Shown piece by piece: positions 1-7,267 of a stretch of DNA of 10,038 bases (its first letter is position 1; the number at the start of each line of letters is the position of its first letter). Location of the stretch: contig DBWG01000101.1 in NCBI GenBank assembly GCA_002308635.1, positions 1 to 10,038 on the forward strand, in the 5' to 3' direction. The notes under the pieces are model-generated. The model saw nothing but the letters and a program-made list of their open reading frames with translations. It had not been told where the DNA came from and did no database searches. Made by a program: the position numbers and the translations under genes. Origin of the DNA: Ruminococcaceae bacterium UBA1244 (GTDB taxonomy: Bacteria > Bacillota > Clostridia > Oscillospirales > Acutalibacteraceae).

Positions 1-16
1 CATTTTTCAAAATTGA

Positions 17-48
17 TTTCCGTGGTGAACGGAAAAATCGCTTTTTCC
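17..48. repeat. overlapping small inverted repeats upstream of the ilvD promoter
   Basis: TTTCCG (17-22) can pair with CGGAAA (30-35), and GGAAAAA (31-37) can pair with TTTTTCC (42-48) across the loop TCGC. The two hairpins share bases 31-35, so only one can form at a time. There is no U-tract after either, so a terminator for an upstream gene is not well supported. The repeats lie upstream of the -35 box and would be in RNA only if transcription enters from outside the window. No gene is visible in bases 1-72. Confidence 0.35.
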
Positions 49-72
49 CGACAAAAGGGGGGATAAAAAACA

Positions 73-101
73 TTGACAATACCGGCTCAAATACTTATAA
101 T
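73..101 (+). promoter_or_regulatory. sigma-A promoter of ilvD (perfect consensus)
   Basis: TTGACA (73-78) and TATAAT (96-101) are separated by exactly 17 bp, matching the housekeeping consensus at all 12 positions. An A-rich stretch (64-72) precedes the -35 box. Transcription should start near 108-110, leaving a leader of about 50 nt before the ATG at 159. That is too short for a T-box or other riboswitch, and none is visible. A second TATAAT (110-115) follows but lacks a good -35 box at the right distance. Confidence 0.9.
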
Positions 102-158
102 AGTATGCGTATAATAATACCCCGATATAGGGATAAACAAAAAAGGCAGGTAATTGAA

Positions 159-1826
159 ATGAATAGTGACGCTATCAATGAAGGAACAAAATGCGCTCCC
201 CAGAGATCGCTTCTCAGAGCGCTCGGCATGACGAATGAGGAGATCGCAAAGCCCATGATCGGTATTGTAAGCTCATACAATGAGATCGTTCCCGGTCACA
301 TGAATATCGACAAGATCGTTAACGCTGTAAAGATGGGCGTTGCGATGGCAGGAGGAAACCCTGTGGTATTCCCCGCTATAGCAGTATGCGACGGTATCGC
401 TATGGGTCATCAGGGAATGAAGTATTCTCTCGTTACACGTGACCTTATTGCCGACTCTACAGAAGCAATGGCTATCGCACACGCTTTTGACGCTCTCGTA
501 ATGGTGCCGAACTGCGACAAGAACGTTCCGGGACTACTTATGGCTGCTGCAAGACTGAATATCCCGACAATTTTTGTCAGCGGCGGTCCGATGCTTGCAG
601 GTCATGTTGCCGGAAAGAAAACAAGCCTTTCAAGTATGTTTGAGGCAGTAGGCTCATACAATGCCGGAAAGATCACTGCCGATGAACTTGACGAATACGA
701 AAACAAGGTATGTCCTACCTGTGGATCATGCTCAGGTATGTATACCGCAAACTCCATGAACTGCCTTACAGAGGTACTCGGTATGGCTCTCAGAGGCAAC
801 GGTACTATCCCCGCAGTATATTCTGAGAGGATCCAGCTTGCAAAACACGCCGGCATGAAGATCATGGAACTGCTCGAAAAGAACATCAGACCCCGTGACA
901 TCATGACAGAGGCTGCATTCCGCAATGCTCTTACAATGGATATGGCTCTCGGCTGCTCCACAAACAGTATGCTCCACCTTCCGGCTATCGCTCACGAATG
1001 CGGCATAGACCTCAACCTTGATATCGCCAACGAGATCAGCGCCCATACACCGAATCTCTGCCACCTTGCTCCGGCAGGAAGAACATATATGGAAGACCTC
1101 AACGAGGCAGGCGGCGTTTATGCCGTTATGAACGAGGTCAACAAGCTCGGACTTCTTGATACGAGCCTTATCACCTGCACAGGCAAGACCATTGCGGAAA
1201 ATATCGACGGCTGCATCAACAAGAATCCTGAGATCATCAGGACTCCCGAAACAGCCTACAGCAAGACCGGCGGCATTGCAGTTCTCAGAGGAAACCTTGC
1301 TCCGGATTCCTGCGTAGTAAAGCGTTCGGCAGTTGCTCCCGAAATGTTGAAGCACTCAGGTCCCGCAAGAGTGTTCGACTGCGAAGAGGATGCTATGGAC
1401 GCTATCACAGCCGGAAAGATCAACGACGGTGATGTTGTTGTTATCCGCTATGAAGGACCCAAGGGCGGCCCCGGCATGAGAGAGATGCTCAATCCTACAT
1501 CTGCTATCATGGGCAGAGGTCAGGGCAGCACAGTCGCTCTTATCACTGACGGACGTTTCTCCGGCGCAACAAGAGGCGCTTCGATCGGCCACGTTTCACC
1601 GGAAGCAGCAGTCGGCGGTCCTATCGCTCTTATCAGAGACGGAGATATCATTGATATCGACATCAACGCAAATACAATAAATGTACGTCTTTCTGATGAA
1701 GAACTTGCCGAAAGAAAGGCTCAGTGGACTCCCAGACAGCCCAAGATCACAACAGGCTATCTTGCAAGATACGCTTCACTTGTAACTTCCGGCAACAGAG
1801 GAGCAGTTCTTGAAGTAAAAAACTGA
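159..1826 (+). CDS. ilvD: dihydroxy-acid dehydratase IlvD
   Basis: Dehydrates 2,3-dihydroxy-isovalerate and 2,3-dihydroxy-3-methylvalerate to the 2-keto acid precursors of valine/leucine and isoleucine; cytoplasmic, Mg2+ and Fe-S dependent. The 555-residue protein has the normal family length and all diagnostic motifs. These are CDGIAMGHQGM with Mg ligand D78, PNCDKN with cluster Cys119, Mg ligand D120 and the carbamylated Lys121, CPTCGSCSGM with cluster Cys191, GGPGMREML with Glu442, and DGRFSG with the catalytic Ser468. Residue roles are assigned by analogy with characterised IlvD/IlvD-EDD proteins. The start at 159 is chosen because AGGCAGG (144-150) sits 8 nt upstream. An in-frame ATG at 105 would add 18 residues but lies between the -10 box and the predicted transcription start, so it is not expected in the mRNA. 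The gene stands alone behind its own strong promoter, 96 bp before the next gene; no other ilv or leu gene is in view. Confidence 0.97.
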   Translation: MNSDAINEGTKCAPQRSLLRALGMTNEEIAKPMIGIVSSYNEIVPGHMNIDKIVNAVKMGVAMAGGNPVVFPAIAVCDGIAMGHQGMKYSLVTRDLIADSTEAMAIAHAFDALVMVPNCDKNVPGLLMAAARLNIPTIFVSGGPMLAGHVAGKKTSLSSMFEAVGSYNAGKITADELDEYENKVCPTCGSCSGMYTANSMNCLTEVLGMALRGNGTIPAVYSERIQLAKHAGMKIMELLEKNIRPRDIMTEAAFRNALTMDMALGCSTNSMLHLPAIAHECGIDLNLDIANEISAHTPNLCHLAPAGRTYMEDLNEAGGVYAVMNEVNKLGLLDTSLITCTGKTIAENIDGCINKNPEIIRTPETAYSKTGGIAVLRGNLAPDSCVVKRSAVAPEMLKHSGPARVFDCEEDAMDAITAGKINDGDVVVIRYEGPKGGPGMREMLNPTSAIMGRGQGSTVALITDGRFSGATRGASIGHVSPEAAVGGPIALIRDGDIIDIDINANTINVRLSDEELAERKAQWTPRQPKITTGYLARYASLVTSGNRGAVLEVKN

Positions 1827-1840
1827 TATTCAGAAAGTAA

Positions 1841-1876
1841 CCACGGGTTTGTTCCCGACGGTCATAAATATTTTTT
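1841..1876 (+). terminator. possible weak terminator after ilvD
   Basis: CGGG (1844-1847) pairs with CCCG (1854-1857) across a 6-nt loop, and an outer CC/GG pair (1841-1842 with 1860-1861) extends it past a small internal loop. A run of six T (1871-1876) follows, but about 9 nt after the stem. The stem is short and the T-run is misplaced, so termination would be partial at best. I see no convincing separate promoter for the downstream gene in the 96-bp gap, so read-through from ilvD remains possible. Confidence 0.25.
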
Positions 1877-1922
1877 ATAAATAATGCACCATAAGATACA
1901 GTAACTGAAGGAGGAAAAAACT

Positions 1923-3026
1923 ATGGGAAGCATTTCATGCAGAATGTGCGCTGCACCGCTTAAAATTGACGAAAACGGTTTTTTTGCAAAATGTACCTAC
2001 TGCGGGATGAACTATACCCTTCCGTTTGAGGACGAAACAGATGAAGAACGTATGGCAAGAGCTGAACCCGTTCTGACAAGAGCAAGGATGTCTCTTGAAG
2101 ACGGACGCTTTGAGGATGCGGCAGCTAACTTTGAAAGAGTGCTGGACATTGATCCGTCTTTTGGAGAAGCCTGGCTCGGCAAAGGAATGGCACAGCTCAA
2201 AGTAAAAGCTCCGGCGGATCTCCGTCCGATAAAGCGTGCTGCAAAACAGAATTACTACATAAAGAAGGCTGTTATTTTCTGCCGGGGAGATCTCAAGGCT
2301 GAGCTTTTTGATGCTCTCGGATTGAAGGACAGGGCTACACTGCAGAATACGTCTGTATCCAAGTGGCGTGAAAATGCTTCCAAACAGCGTAGAAGCTTTC
2401 TGCATGAAATCAAGAAACGTATTTTCAGCGATTCTCCTGAATATGACAAGGCAGCCGCAGAGATAGAAAAAAAATACTCTGCGGAAATATCCGCTGTCCG
2501 TGACAGACTTGAAGCTGTTCAGGCCGATATTGACAAGGTACACGAAAAACTCAGCAAGCCTCTTGATATGGAGACAGTTATAAACAGCGACCAGCAGCTT
2601 CTTGCTCTTAACAACAAAAAGAAACTTATCGAAAGAGAGATCACCATGCTCAACAGACGCATGGATTCCGAGCTTGAAGAAGCCGGAAAGCGTTTTCCGG
2701 GGCACAGGGGAAAGATAACTTCGGCTGACTACTATAAGATCGCTGAAAAGTATCCGATACCGGGATGTGTGCCGGATATCAATACGGGTATACTTGACAG
2801 GATAATAGATGTTCTCACTTCTGAGTATGATTACCTTTCTATGGCTGAGATCATGGAAAGCCCTGCTATGGCAGGTACCAGTAAAAGAAGAGTGGACGGC
2901 GCTATCCGCAAGCTGCTGTATGAAAGACGCATTATCACGAAGAATATAGACGGCATAGACTGCTATGCGCTTTCCGATATGGAAGGCATAGAGACTGTTG
3001 CTACAACATTGTGGCAAAGAAAATAA
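1923..3026 (+). CDS. unrecognised protein: zinc ribbon, TPR, coiled coil, winged-helix-like C-terminus
   Basis: I do not recognise this 367-residue protein as a named family. What can be seen is a short N-terminal zinc-ribbon-like motif with CRMC (C6, C9) and CTYC (C24, C27), spaced as two knuckles. Residues about 46-94 form a TPR-like helix pair (RFEDAAANFERVLDIDPSFGEAWLGKG). A charged helical stretch at about 150-255 is probably coiled coil. A C-terminal segment, about 288-352, has the helix-helix-helix-strand pattern of a winged helix (ILDRIIDVL ... SKRRVDGAIRKLLYERRIIT ... CYAL). No signal peptide or membrane segment is apparent, so it is probably cytoplasmic. AAGGAGG (1908-1914) lies 8 nt before the ATG. 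It is 15 nt upstream of the methyltransferase gene and is probably the first gene of that operon. Possible roles are a scaffold or a nucleic-acid or protein-binding adaptor; the architecture does not decide. Confidence 0.85.
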   Translation: MGSISCRMCAAPLKIDENGFFAKCTYCGMNYTLPFEDETDEERMARAEPVLTRARMSLEDGRFEDAAANFERVLDIDPSFGEAWLGKGMAQLKVKAPADLRPIKRAAKQNYYIKKAVIFCRGDLKAELFDALGLKDRATLQNTSVSKWRENASKQRRSFLHEIKKRIFSDSPEYDKAAAEIEKKYSAEISAVRDRLEAVQADIDKVHEKLSKPLDMETVINSDQQLLALNNKKKLIEREITMLNRRMDSELEEAGKRFPGHRGKITSADYYKIAEKYPIPGCVPDINTGILDRIIDVLTSEYDYLSMAEIMESPAMAGTSKRRVDGAIRKLLYERRIITKNIDGIDCYALSDMEGIETVATTLWQRK

Positions 3027-3041
3027 TATGGAGGGACACTG

Positions 3042-3908
3042 ATGAGAGAAGCACAATGGAAGGATTATGAACTGATAGACTGCTCGGACGGAGAGCGCCT
3101 TGAGCGGTGGGGCGACATTGTGCTGATCCGTCCCGACCCTCAGATAATATGGAACACCCCGAAGAAAAACCCTCTCTGGAAGGACGCACACGCAAGATAC
3201 ATAAGAAGCGCAAGCGGCGGAGGTGCGTGGCAGTACAATAAAAAGCTTCCTCAGCAGTGGACGATAAAATATAAAGAGCTGACCTTCGGCATAAAGCCCA
3301 TGGGCTTCAAGCATACGGGAGTTTTCCCTGAGCAGGCCGTGAACTGGGATTTTGCCGCACAGCAGATAAAGTCCGCAGACCGTCCGCTGAAAATACTCAA
3401 TATGTTTGCTTATACCGGAGCGGCAACGCTTGCCTGTCTGAGTGCGGGAGCGTCTGTATGTCATGTTGACGCTTCAAAGGGCATGGTTCAGTGGGCAAAG
3501 GAAAATGCCGCTCTGAGCAGACTTTCCGAAAAGCCTGTGCGCTGGCTGGTTGACGATTGTGTAAAGTTCGTACAGCGTGAACAGCGCAGAGGAAACAAAT
3601 ATGACGGCATAATCATGGACCCGCCTTCATACGGAAGAGGTCCGGGCGGAGAGGTCTGGAAGCTTGAAGAGCAGCTTTTTTCGCTTGTGGAGCTTTGTCT
3701 GCCGATACTTTCGGACGATGCGAGATTCTTTATACTCAATTCATATACTACCGGACTTTCACCGTCCGTCATGGAATATCTTTTAGGCGTAATGCTCCGG
3801 AAACGCTTTGGCGGAAGCGTGTCAAGCTCTGAGATCGGACTTCACGTTACGGATTCAGGTCTTACGCTTCCGTGCGGAAGTACGGCAATATGGCAGGGTG
3901 AAGTGTGA
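3042..3908 (+). CDS. class I SAM-dependent methyltransferase (RlmI/RlmKL-related, PF10672-like)
   Basis: A 288-residue Rossmann-fold methyltransferase that should use S-adenosylmethionine, probably on RNA. Motif I is ILNMFAYTGAAT (118-129). The acidic end of strand 2 is D143 in HVDASKGMVQWAKENA, D171/D172 is the likely adenine-contacting acidic pair, and motif IV is DPPSYG (193-198). The stretch GIKPMGFKHTGVFPEQAVNWD (about 83-103) just before motif I is typical of the RlmI-like COG1092 family. It lacks an N-terminal PUA domain. The region after motif IV reads FFILNSYTTGLS, with no cysteine where RlmI has its SCSG catalytic cysteine, so 5-methylcytosine chemistry is not supported and the substrate is unknown. 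GGAGGG (3030-3035) lies 6 nt before the ATG. The stop codon overlaps the ecfA1 start (TGATG), implying translational coupling. Confidence 0.88.
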   Translation: MREAQWKDYELIDCSDGERLERWGDIVLIRPDPQIIWNTPKKNPLWKDAHARYIRSASGGGAWQYNKKLPQQWTIKYKELTFGIKPMGFKHTGVFPEQAVNWDFAAQQIKSADRPLKILNMFAYTGAATLACLSAGASVCHVDASKGMVQWAKENAALSRLSEKPVRWLVDDCVKFVQREQRRGNKYDGIIMDPPSYGRGPGGEVWKLEEQLFSLVELCLPILSDDARFFILNSYTTGLSPSVMEYLLGVMLRKRFGGSVSSSEIGLHVTDSGLTLPCGSTAIWQGEV

Positions 3909-4765
3909 TGGGCAGTTTTATAGAGGTAAAGGATCTCTACTTCAAGTATGACGATCCGGAAGACGAAAACAAAAACGAGTTTGCCCTGAACGGCATAAAC
4001 CTTACAATAGAAAAGGGCAGTTTTGTTGCTGTTGTCGGCCATAACGGTTCGGGGAAATCAACCCTTGCAAAGCATTTCAATTCGCTCTATCTCCCGACCA
4101 GCGGCGATGTGAGCGTCAACGGCATGAACACCAAGGATGACAGCCATCTCTTTGATATACGCAGGAGTATCGGACTCGTTCTCCAGAATCCCGACAACCA
4201 GATCGTTGCGGGTATAGTTGAGGATGACGTAGCTTTTGGCTGCGAGAATCTTGGCATACCGCCGAAGGAGATCCGAAAACGTGTTGACGATGCCCTCAAA
4301 GCCGTTGATATGTACGAATACCGTCTTCATTCTCCGGATAAGCTGTCCGGAGGACAGAAGCAGCGTGTTGCCATTGCGGGTATAATCGCAATGGAGCCGG
4401 AATGTATAGTCCTTGACGAGCCGACTGCGATGCTTGACCCTCAGGGACGTGACGAAGTTATCTCCGCCGTTATGAAGCTCAACAGGGAGCGGGGCATAAC
4501 GGTCATAATAATAACCCACTATATGGAAGAGGCTGTCCTTGCCGACCGTGTTGTTGTGATCGACAAGGGCAGGGTCTTTCTTGACGGAACGCCGAAGGAA
4601 GTTTTTTCTCAGGTCGAGATGTTAAAGCAGCACCGTCTTGATGTCCCGCAGGGGACAGAGCTTGTTTATAAGCTGCGGGGCTGCGGATTTGAGCTGCCGA
4701 AGTGTGTGCTTGATGAAAATGAATGTGCCGATGCCATAGAAAAGCTTCTTAAAGGCGTATCATAA
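3908..4765 (+). CDS. ecfA1: ECF transporter energy-coupling ATPase EcfA1
   Basis: One of the two cytoplasmic ATPases that, with EcfT, power uptake of vitamins or metals by interchangeable substrate-binding S components. The 285-residue protein has the complete ABC ATPase set: Walker A GHNGSGKST (44-52), Q-loop Gln93 in LQNPDNQI, signature LSGGQ (146-150), Walker B CIVLDE with catalytic Glu171, D-loop (AMLDP), and switch His204 in THYMEEA. The QNPDNQ Q-loop is the EcfA1 hallmark. The start chosen is the ATG at 3908, which overlaps the upstream stop by one base; a GTG one codon earlier (3905) is the alternative. AGGG (3895-3898) is a modest ribosome binding site, consistent with coupling to the preceding gene. 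ecfA2 follows after 23 nt. Confidence 0.95.
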   Translation: MGSFIEVKDLYFKYDDPEDENKNEFALNGINLTIEKGSFVAVVGHNGSGKSTLAKHFNSLYLPTSGDVSVNGMNTKDDSHLFDIRRSIGLVLQNPDNQIVAGIVEDDVAFGCENLGIPPKEIRKRVDDALKAVDMYEYRLHSPDKLSGGQKQRVAIAGIIAMEPECIVLDEPTAMLDPQGRDEVISAVMKLNRERGITVIIITHYMEEAVLADRVVVIDKGRVFLDGTPKEVFSQVEMLKQHRLDVPQGTELVYKLRGCGFELPKCVLDENECADAIEKLLKGVS

Positions 4766-4788
4766 AACTGTTTCGGAGGAGGGATCGG

Positions 4789-5661
4789 ATGTCTGTCATA
4801 ACAGCGGAAAACGTTACTTTTACATACGGCAAAGGTACGTCGTTTGAGAGGACGGCTCTCAGCGGCGTAAGTTTTTCTGTGGAAGAAGGAGAATTCTTAG
4901 GTGTGATCGGTCATACCGGTTCGGGAAAATCCACACTTGTACAAATGTTTAACGGACTGCTCAGACCCACATCCGGCAGGATACTACTCAACGGAAAGGA
5001 TATCTGGGAACAGCCGAAAAAGATCAGGGAAGTGCGCTTTAAGGTCGGGATGGTTTTTCAGTATCCCGAACACCAGCTTTTTGAGGAAACCGTTTATAAG
5101 GATATTTCCTTTGGCCCGAAAAACAAGGGAATGTCCGAAGAGGAGACTGACAAAAAAGTAAGGGAAGCAGCAGGCTTTGTCGGACTGAGCGAAGAGCTGC
5201 TGAAAAAATCGCCGTTTGAGCTTTCAGGCGGTGAAAAGCGCAGGGCTGCCATTGCGGGAGTGATAGCGATGGATCCCGATGTTCTTATTCTTGACGAGCC
5301 GACAGCAGGACTTGATCCTTTGGGAAGAGACGCTTTGCTGTCTGAGATCGTCACATATCATAAAGTCCGCAAAAATACCGTTCTGCTTGTTTCACACAGC
5401 ATGGAGGATATCGCGCGTATTTCCGACAGGATACTTGTTATGAACAATGGTCGGAAGGCAATGCTCGATACATCGGAGAATATTTTTTCTCAGGGAGCCG
5501 AGCTTGAAAAAATGGGTCTGAGGGTTCCTCAGATCACAAAGGTGATGATGCTCCTGAAACAGCGTGGGATATCCGTAAATACCGGTGTCCTCACGGTGGA
5601 ACAGGCGTTTCAGGAGATATTGAGCTGTTTGGGCTGCTGCGGGGAGACAAAAAAATGGTAA
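4789..5661 (+). CDS. ecfA2: ECF transporter energy-coupling ATPase EcfA2
   Basis: Second ATPase of the energy-coupling factor, expected to form a heterodimer with EcfA1 beneath EcfT. The 290-residue protein has Walker A GHTGSGKST (41-49), Q-loop Gln91 in FQYPEHQLFEETV (characteristic of EcfA2), signature LSGGE (145-149), Walker B VLILDE with catalytic Glu170, D-loop (AGLDP) and switch His203 in SHSMED. All catalytic residues are present, so both composite ATP sites should work. A strong CGGAGGAGG (4775-4783) precedes the ATG. The 3' end overlaps the ecfT start by 7 bp, so the two are probably translationally coupled and made in fixed ratio. Confidence 0.95.
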   Translation: MSVITAENVTFTYGKGTSFERTALSGVSFSVEEGEFLGVIGHTGSGKSTLVQMFNGLLRPTSGRILLNGKDIWEQPKKIREVRFKVGMVFQYPEHQLFEETVYKDISFGPKNKGMSEEETDKKVREAAGFVGLSEELLKKSPFELSGGEKRRAAIAGVIAMDPDVLILDEPTAGLDPLGRDALLSEIVTYHKVRKNTVLLVSHSMEDIARISDRILVMNNGRKAMLDTSENIFSQGAELEKMGLRVPQITKVMMLLKQRGISVNTGVLTVEQAFQEILSCLGCCGETKKW

Positions 5662-6470
5662 GAGATATTACACTTGGGCAGTATATGCCGGGAAAGTCGA
5701 TCGTCCATAGAATGGACGCAAGGTCAAAGATACTGATGCTGCTTGCAATGATCGGTTTTATTTTTGCAGCCGACAACTATATGGCGCTTCTGCTGATAAC
5801 GCTGAGTTCGCTGCTTGTGGTGCTGCTTACAAGGATCAGCTTTATGATGTACCTCAAAAGCATGAAGGTCATTCTTTTTCTCGTGCTGTTCACAGGGATA
5901 CTTAACATCTTCTACGGCAGCGGACAGGTCTATTGGGAATGGCAGTTCATAAAGATAACCGAAGGCGGAGTGAACAACGCTGTGTTCGTTACAATAAGGA
6001 TCGCTGCAATGGTGCTTGTCAGCTCGGTGCTGACGTTTACCACATCACCAAACGACCTGACGGACGGGATAGAAAAGCTGCTGTCTCCGCTGAAGCTTTT
6101 CCATGTGAAGGTACACGAGATAGCCATGATGATGACGATAGCGCTGAGGTTCATCCCTGTACTGCTCGAAGAAGCCGACAAGATAATGAACGCTCAGAAA
6201 GCAAGGGGCGCAGATATGGAAAGCGGCGGCGCACTAAAAAGAGTACGGGCGATGGTGCCTGTTCTGATACCGCTGTTTGTTTCGGCGTTCAGAAGAGCAA
6301 ACGATCTTGCAATGGCGATGGAATGCAGGTGCTACAACGGCGGCAAGGGCAGGACACGCATGAAGATAATGAAGTTCGGCGGTGTTGACCTTGCGGCGCT
6401 GATATATCTGATCGTTGTGTTTGCGGGAGTGATACTTTGCAATATAGTTTTTCCCGCAACAGTAAGATGA
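5655..6470 (+). CDS. ecfT: ECF transporter transmembrane protein EcfT
   Basis: Membrane scaffold of the ECF transporter, linking the EcfA1/EcfA2 ATPases to S components in the cytoplasmic membrane. The 271 residues include hydrophobic segments at about 25-39, 42-60, 71-87, 108-130 and 245-266. The coupling-helix region between them has the two X-Arg-X motifs that dock on the ATPases: ARG (183-185, KARGADM) and CRC (224-226, MECRCYNGGKGRTRM). RFIP (165-168) and the N-terminal SIVHRMDARSKI are also typical. The start uses GGGGAG (5641-5646), 8 nt upstream, and overlaps ecfA2. No S-component gene is in this window, which fits a group II ECF module shared by S components encoded elsewhere; the substrate therefore cannot be told from here. 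Confidence 0.95.
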   Translation: MVRDITLGQYMPGKSIVHRMDARSKILMLLAMIGFIFAADNYMALLLITLSSLLVVLLTRISFMMYLKSMKVILFLVLFTGILNIFYGSGQVYWEWQFIKITEGGVNNAVFVTIRIAAMVLVSSVLTFTTSPNDLTDGIEKLLSPLKLFHVKVHEIAMMMTIALRFIPVLLEEADKIMNAQKARGADMESGGALKRVRAMVPVLIPLFVSAFRRANDLAMAMECRCYNGGKGRTRMKIMKFGGVDLAALIYLIVVFAGVILCNIVFPATVR

Positions 6471-6489
6471 TCTTGCAAAAGACAGATTT

Positions 6490-6493
6490 GGAG
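6490..6493 (+). promoter_or_regulatory. ribosome binding site that sets the truA start
   Basis: GGAG at 6490-6493 lies 8 nt upstream of the in-frame TTG at 6502. The earlier in-frame GTG (6493-6495) overlaps this GGAG and so cannot be served by it. The TTG start also gives an N-terminus MRNILVTIMYDG, the usual beginning of TruA. Confidence 0.7.
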
Positions 6494-6501
6494 TGTTTTT
6501 G

Positions 6502-7242
6502 TTGAGGAATATTCTTGTCACAATAATGTATGACGGAAAAAGATACCACGGCTGGCAGGTGCAGGAAAACGCAGACTCCGTTCAGGAGCAGTTTCAGAAG
6601 GCACTTTCTGAGGTCATAGGGGAGCGTCCTGACATAAAGGGCTGCAGCCGTACAGATGCGGGAGTCCACGCAAATATGTACTGCATAAGCTTTCATACCG
6701 GTCATTCGATACCGGCGGACAGGTTGCCGCTGGCGCTTAACCGTTTTTTGCCGGCGGATATTGCGGCGATCGATGCAAGGGACGTGGATGACGATTTTCA
6801 CGCAAGATATTCATGCCTTGGAAAGGAATACATATATAAGATAAACAACGCCCGTATGCGCAACCCGTTTTTGGAGGGCTATGCCCTTCACTACTGGCAG
6901 AAGATAGATGAATCGGCAATGAACGAAGCCGCAAAGCATTTTCTCGGCAGACATGATTTCACATCATTCTGTACCATAGACCCGCACCGCAAAAAAGGCG
7001 ACTTTCACCGCACTGTGAAGAATATATCAGTAAAAAGAGACGGTGACATCGTTACCGTCACGATAGAGGCGGACGGCTTTTTGTATAATATGGTCAGGAT
7101 AATCGTCGGGACGCTTTTATATACGGCTCAGGGAAAAATATCCCCGTCGGACATACCGGCAATAATAGATGCTCTCGACCGCTCAAAAGCAGGTCCTACC
7201 GCACCGCCTGAGGGATTGTATCTCAACAGGGTGTTTTATTGA
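6502..7242 (+). CDS. truA: tRNA pseudouridine(38-40) synthase TruA
   Basis: Isomerises uridine to pseudouridine at positions 38, 39 and 40 in the anticodon stem-loop of tRNAs; cytoplasmic. The 246-residue protein has the normal family length and begins with the family's usual MRNI-type N-terminus followed by YDGKRYHGWQVQ. The catalytic aspartate is D52 in GCSRTDAGVHA, and the conserved active-site tyrosine is Y110 in GKEYIYKI. The C-terminal half carries the conserved GFLYNMVRIIVGTLL and ends NRVFY. The start is taken as TTG at 6502 on ribosome binding site spacing; GTG at 6493 would add three residues. It lies 31 nt after ecfT, and the ecfA1-ecfA2-ecfT-truA order is common in Firmicutes, usually inside a ribosomal protein cluster that is absent here. 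Confidence 0.95.
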   Translation: MRNILVTIMYDGKRYHGWQVQENADSVQEQFQKALSEVIGERPDIKGCSRTDAGVHANMYCISFHTGHSIPADRLPLALNRFLPADIAAIDARDVDDDFHARYSCLGKEYIYKINNARMRNPFLEGYALHYWQKIDESAMNEAAKHFLGRHDFTSFCTIDPHRKKGDFHRTVKNISVKRDGDIVTVTIEADGFLYNMVRIIVGTLLYTAQGKISPSDIPAIIDALDRSKAGPTAPPEGLYLNRVFY

Positions 7243-7267
7243 CGTATAAAGGAGTGAGAAGGAAAGA

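Noticed and set aside
105..158. An in-frame N-terminal extension of IlvD starting MRIIIP, which could be read as an isoleucine-rich leader
   Set aside because: Its ATG at 105-107 lies between the -10 box and the expected transcription start, it lacks a ribosome binding site, and it is in frame with ilvD without a stop. It is therefore neither a real start nor an attenuator peptide.
102..158. A T-box or other riboswitch in the ilvD leader
   Set aside because: The predicted leader is only about 50 nt and shows no T-box sequence or structured element.
732..1355. A 207-codon open frame on the minus strand inside ilvD
   Set aside because: It lies fully antisense to a highly conserved gene and has no family resemblance; it reflects codon bias in ilvD.
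1849..1881. A promoter in the ilvD to 1923 gap (TTGTTC with TATAAA)
   Set aside because: The spacing is about 21 bp and the -35 match is poor, so it is not supportable.
1935..3464. A 509-codon open frame on the minus strand
   Set aside because: It is codon-aligned with two convincing + strand genes that share one frame, so a stop would need TTA, CTA or TCA codons in the sense genes, which are avoided here. The product has no recognisable motif and no ribosome binding site or promoter was seen.
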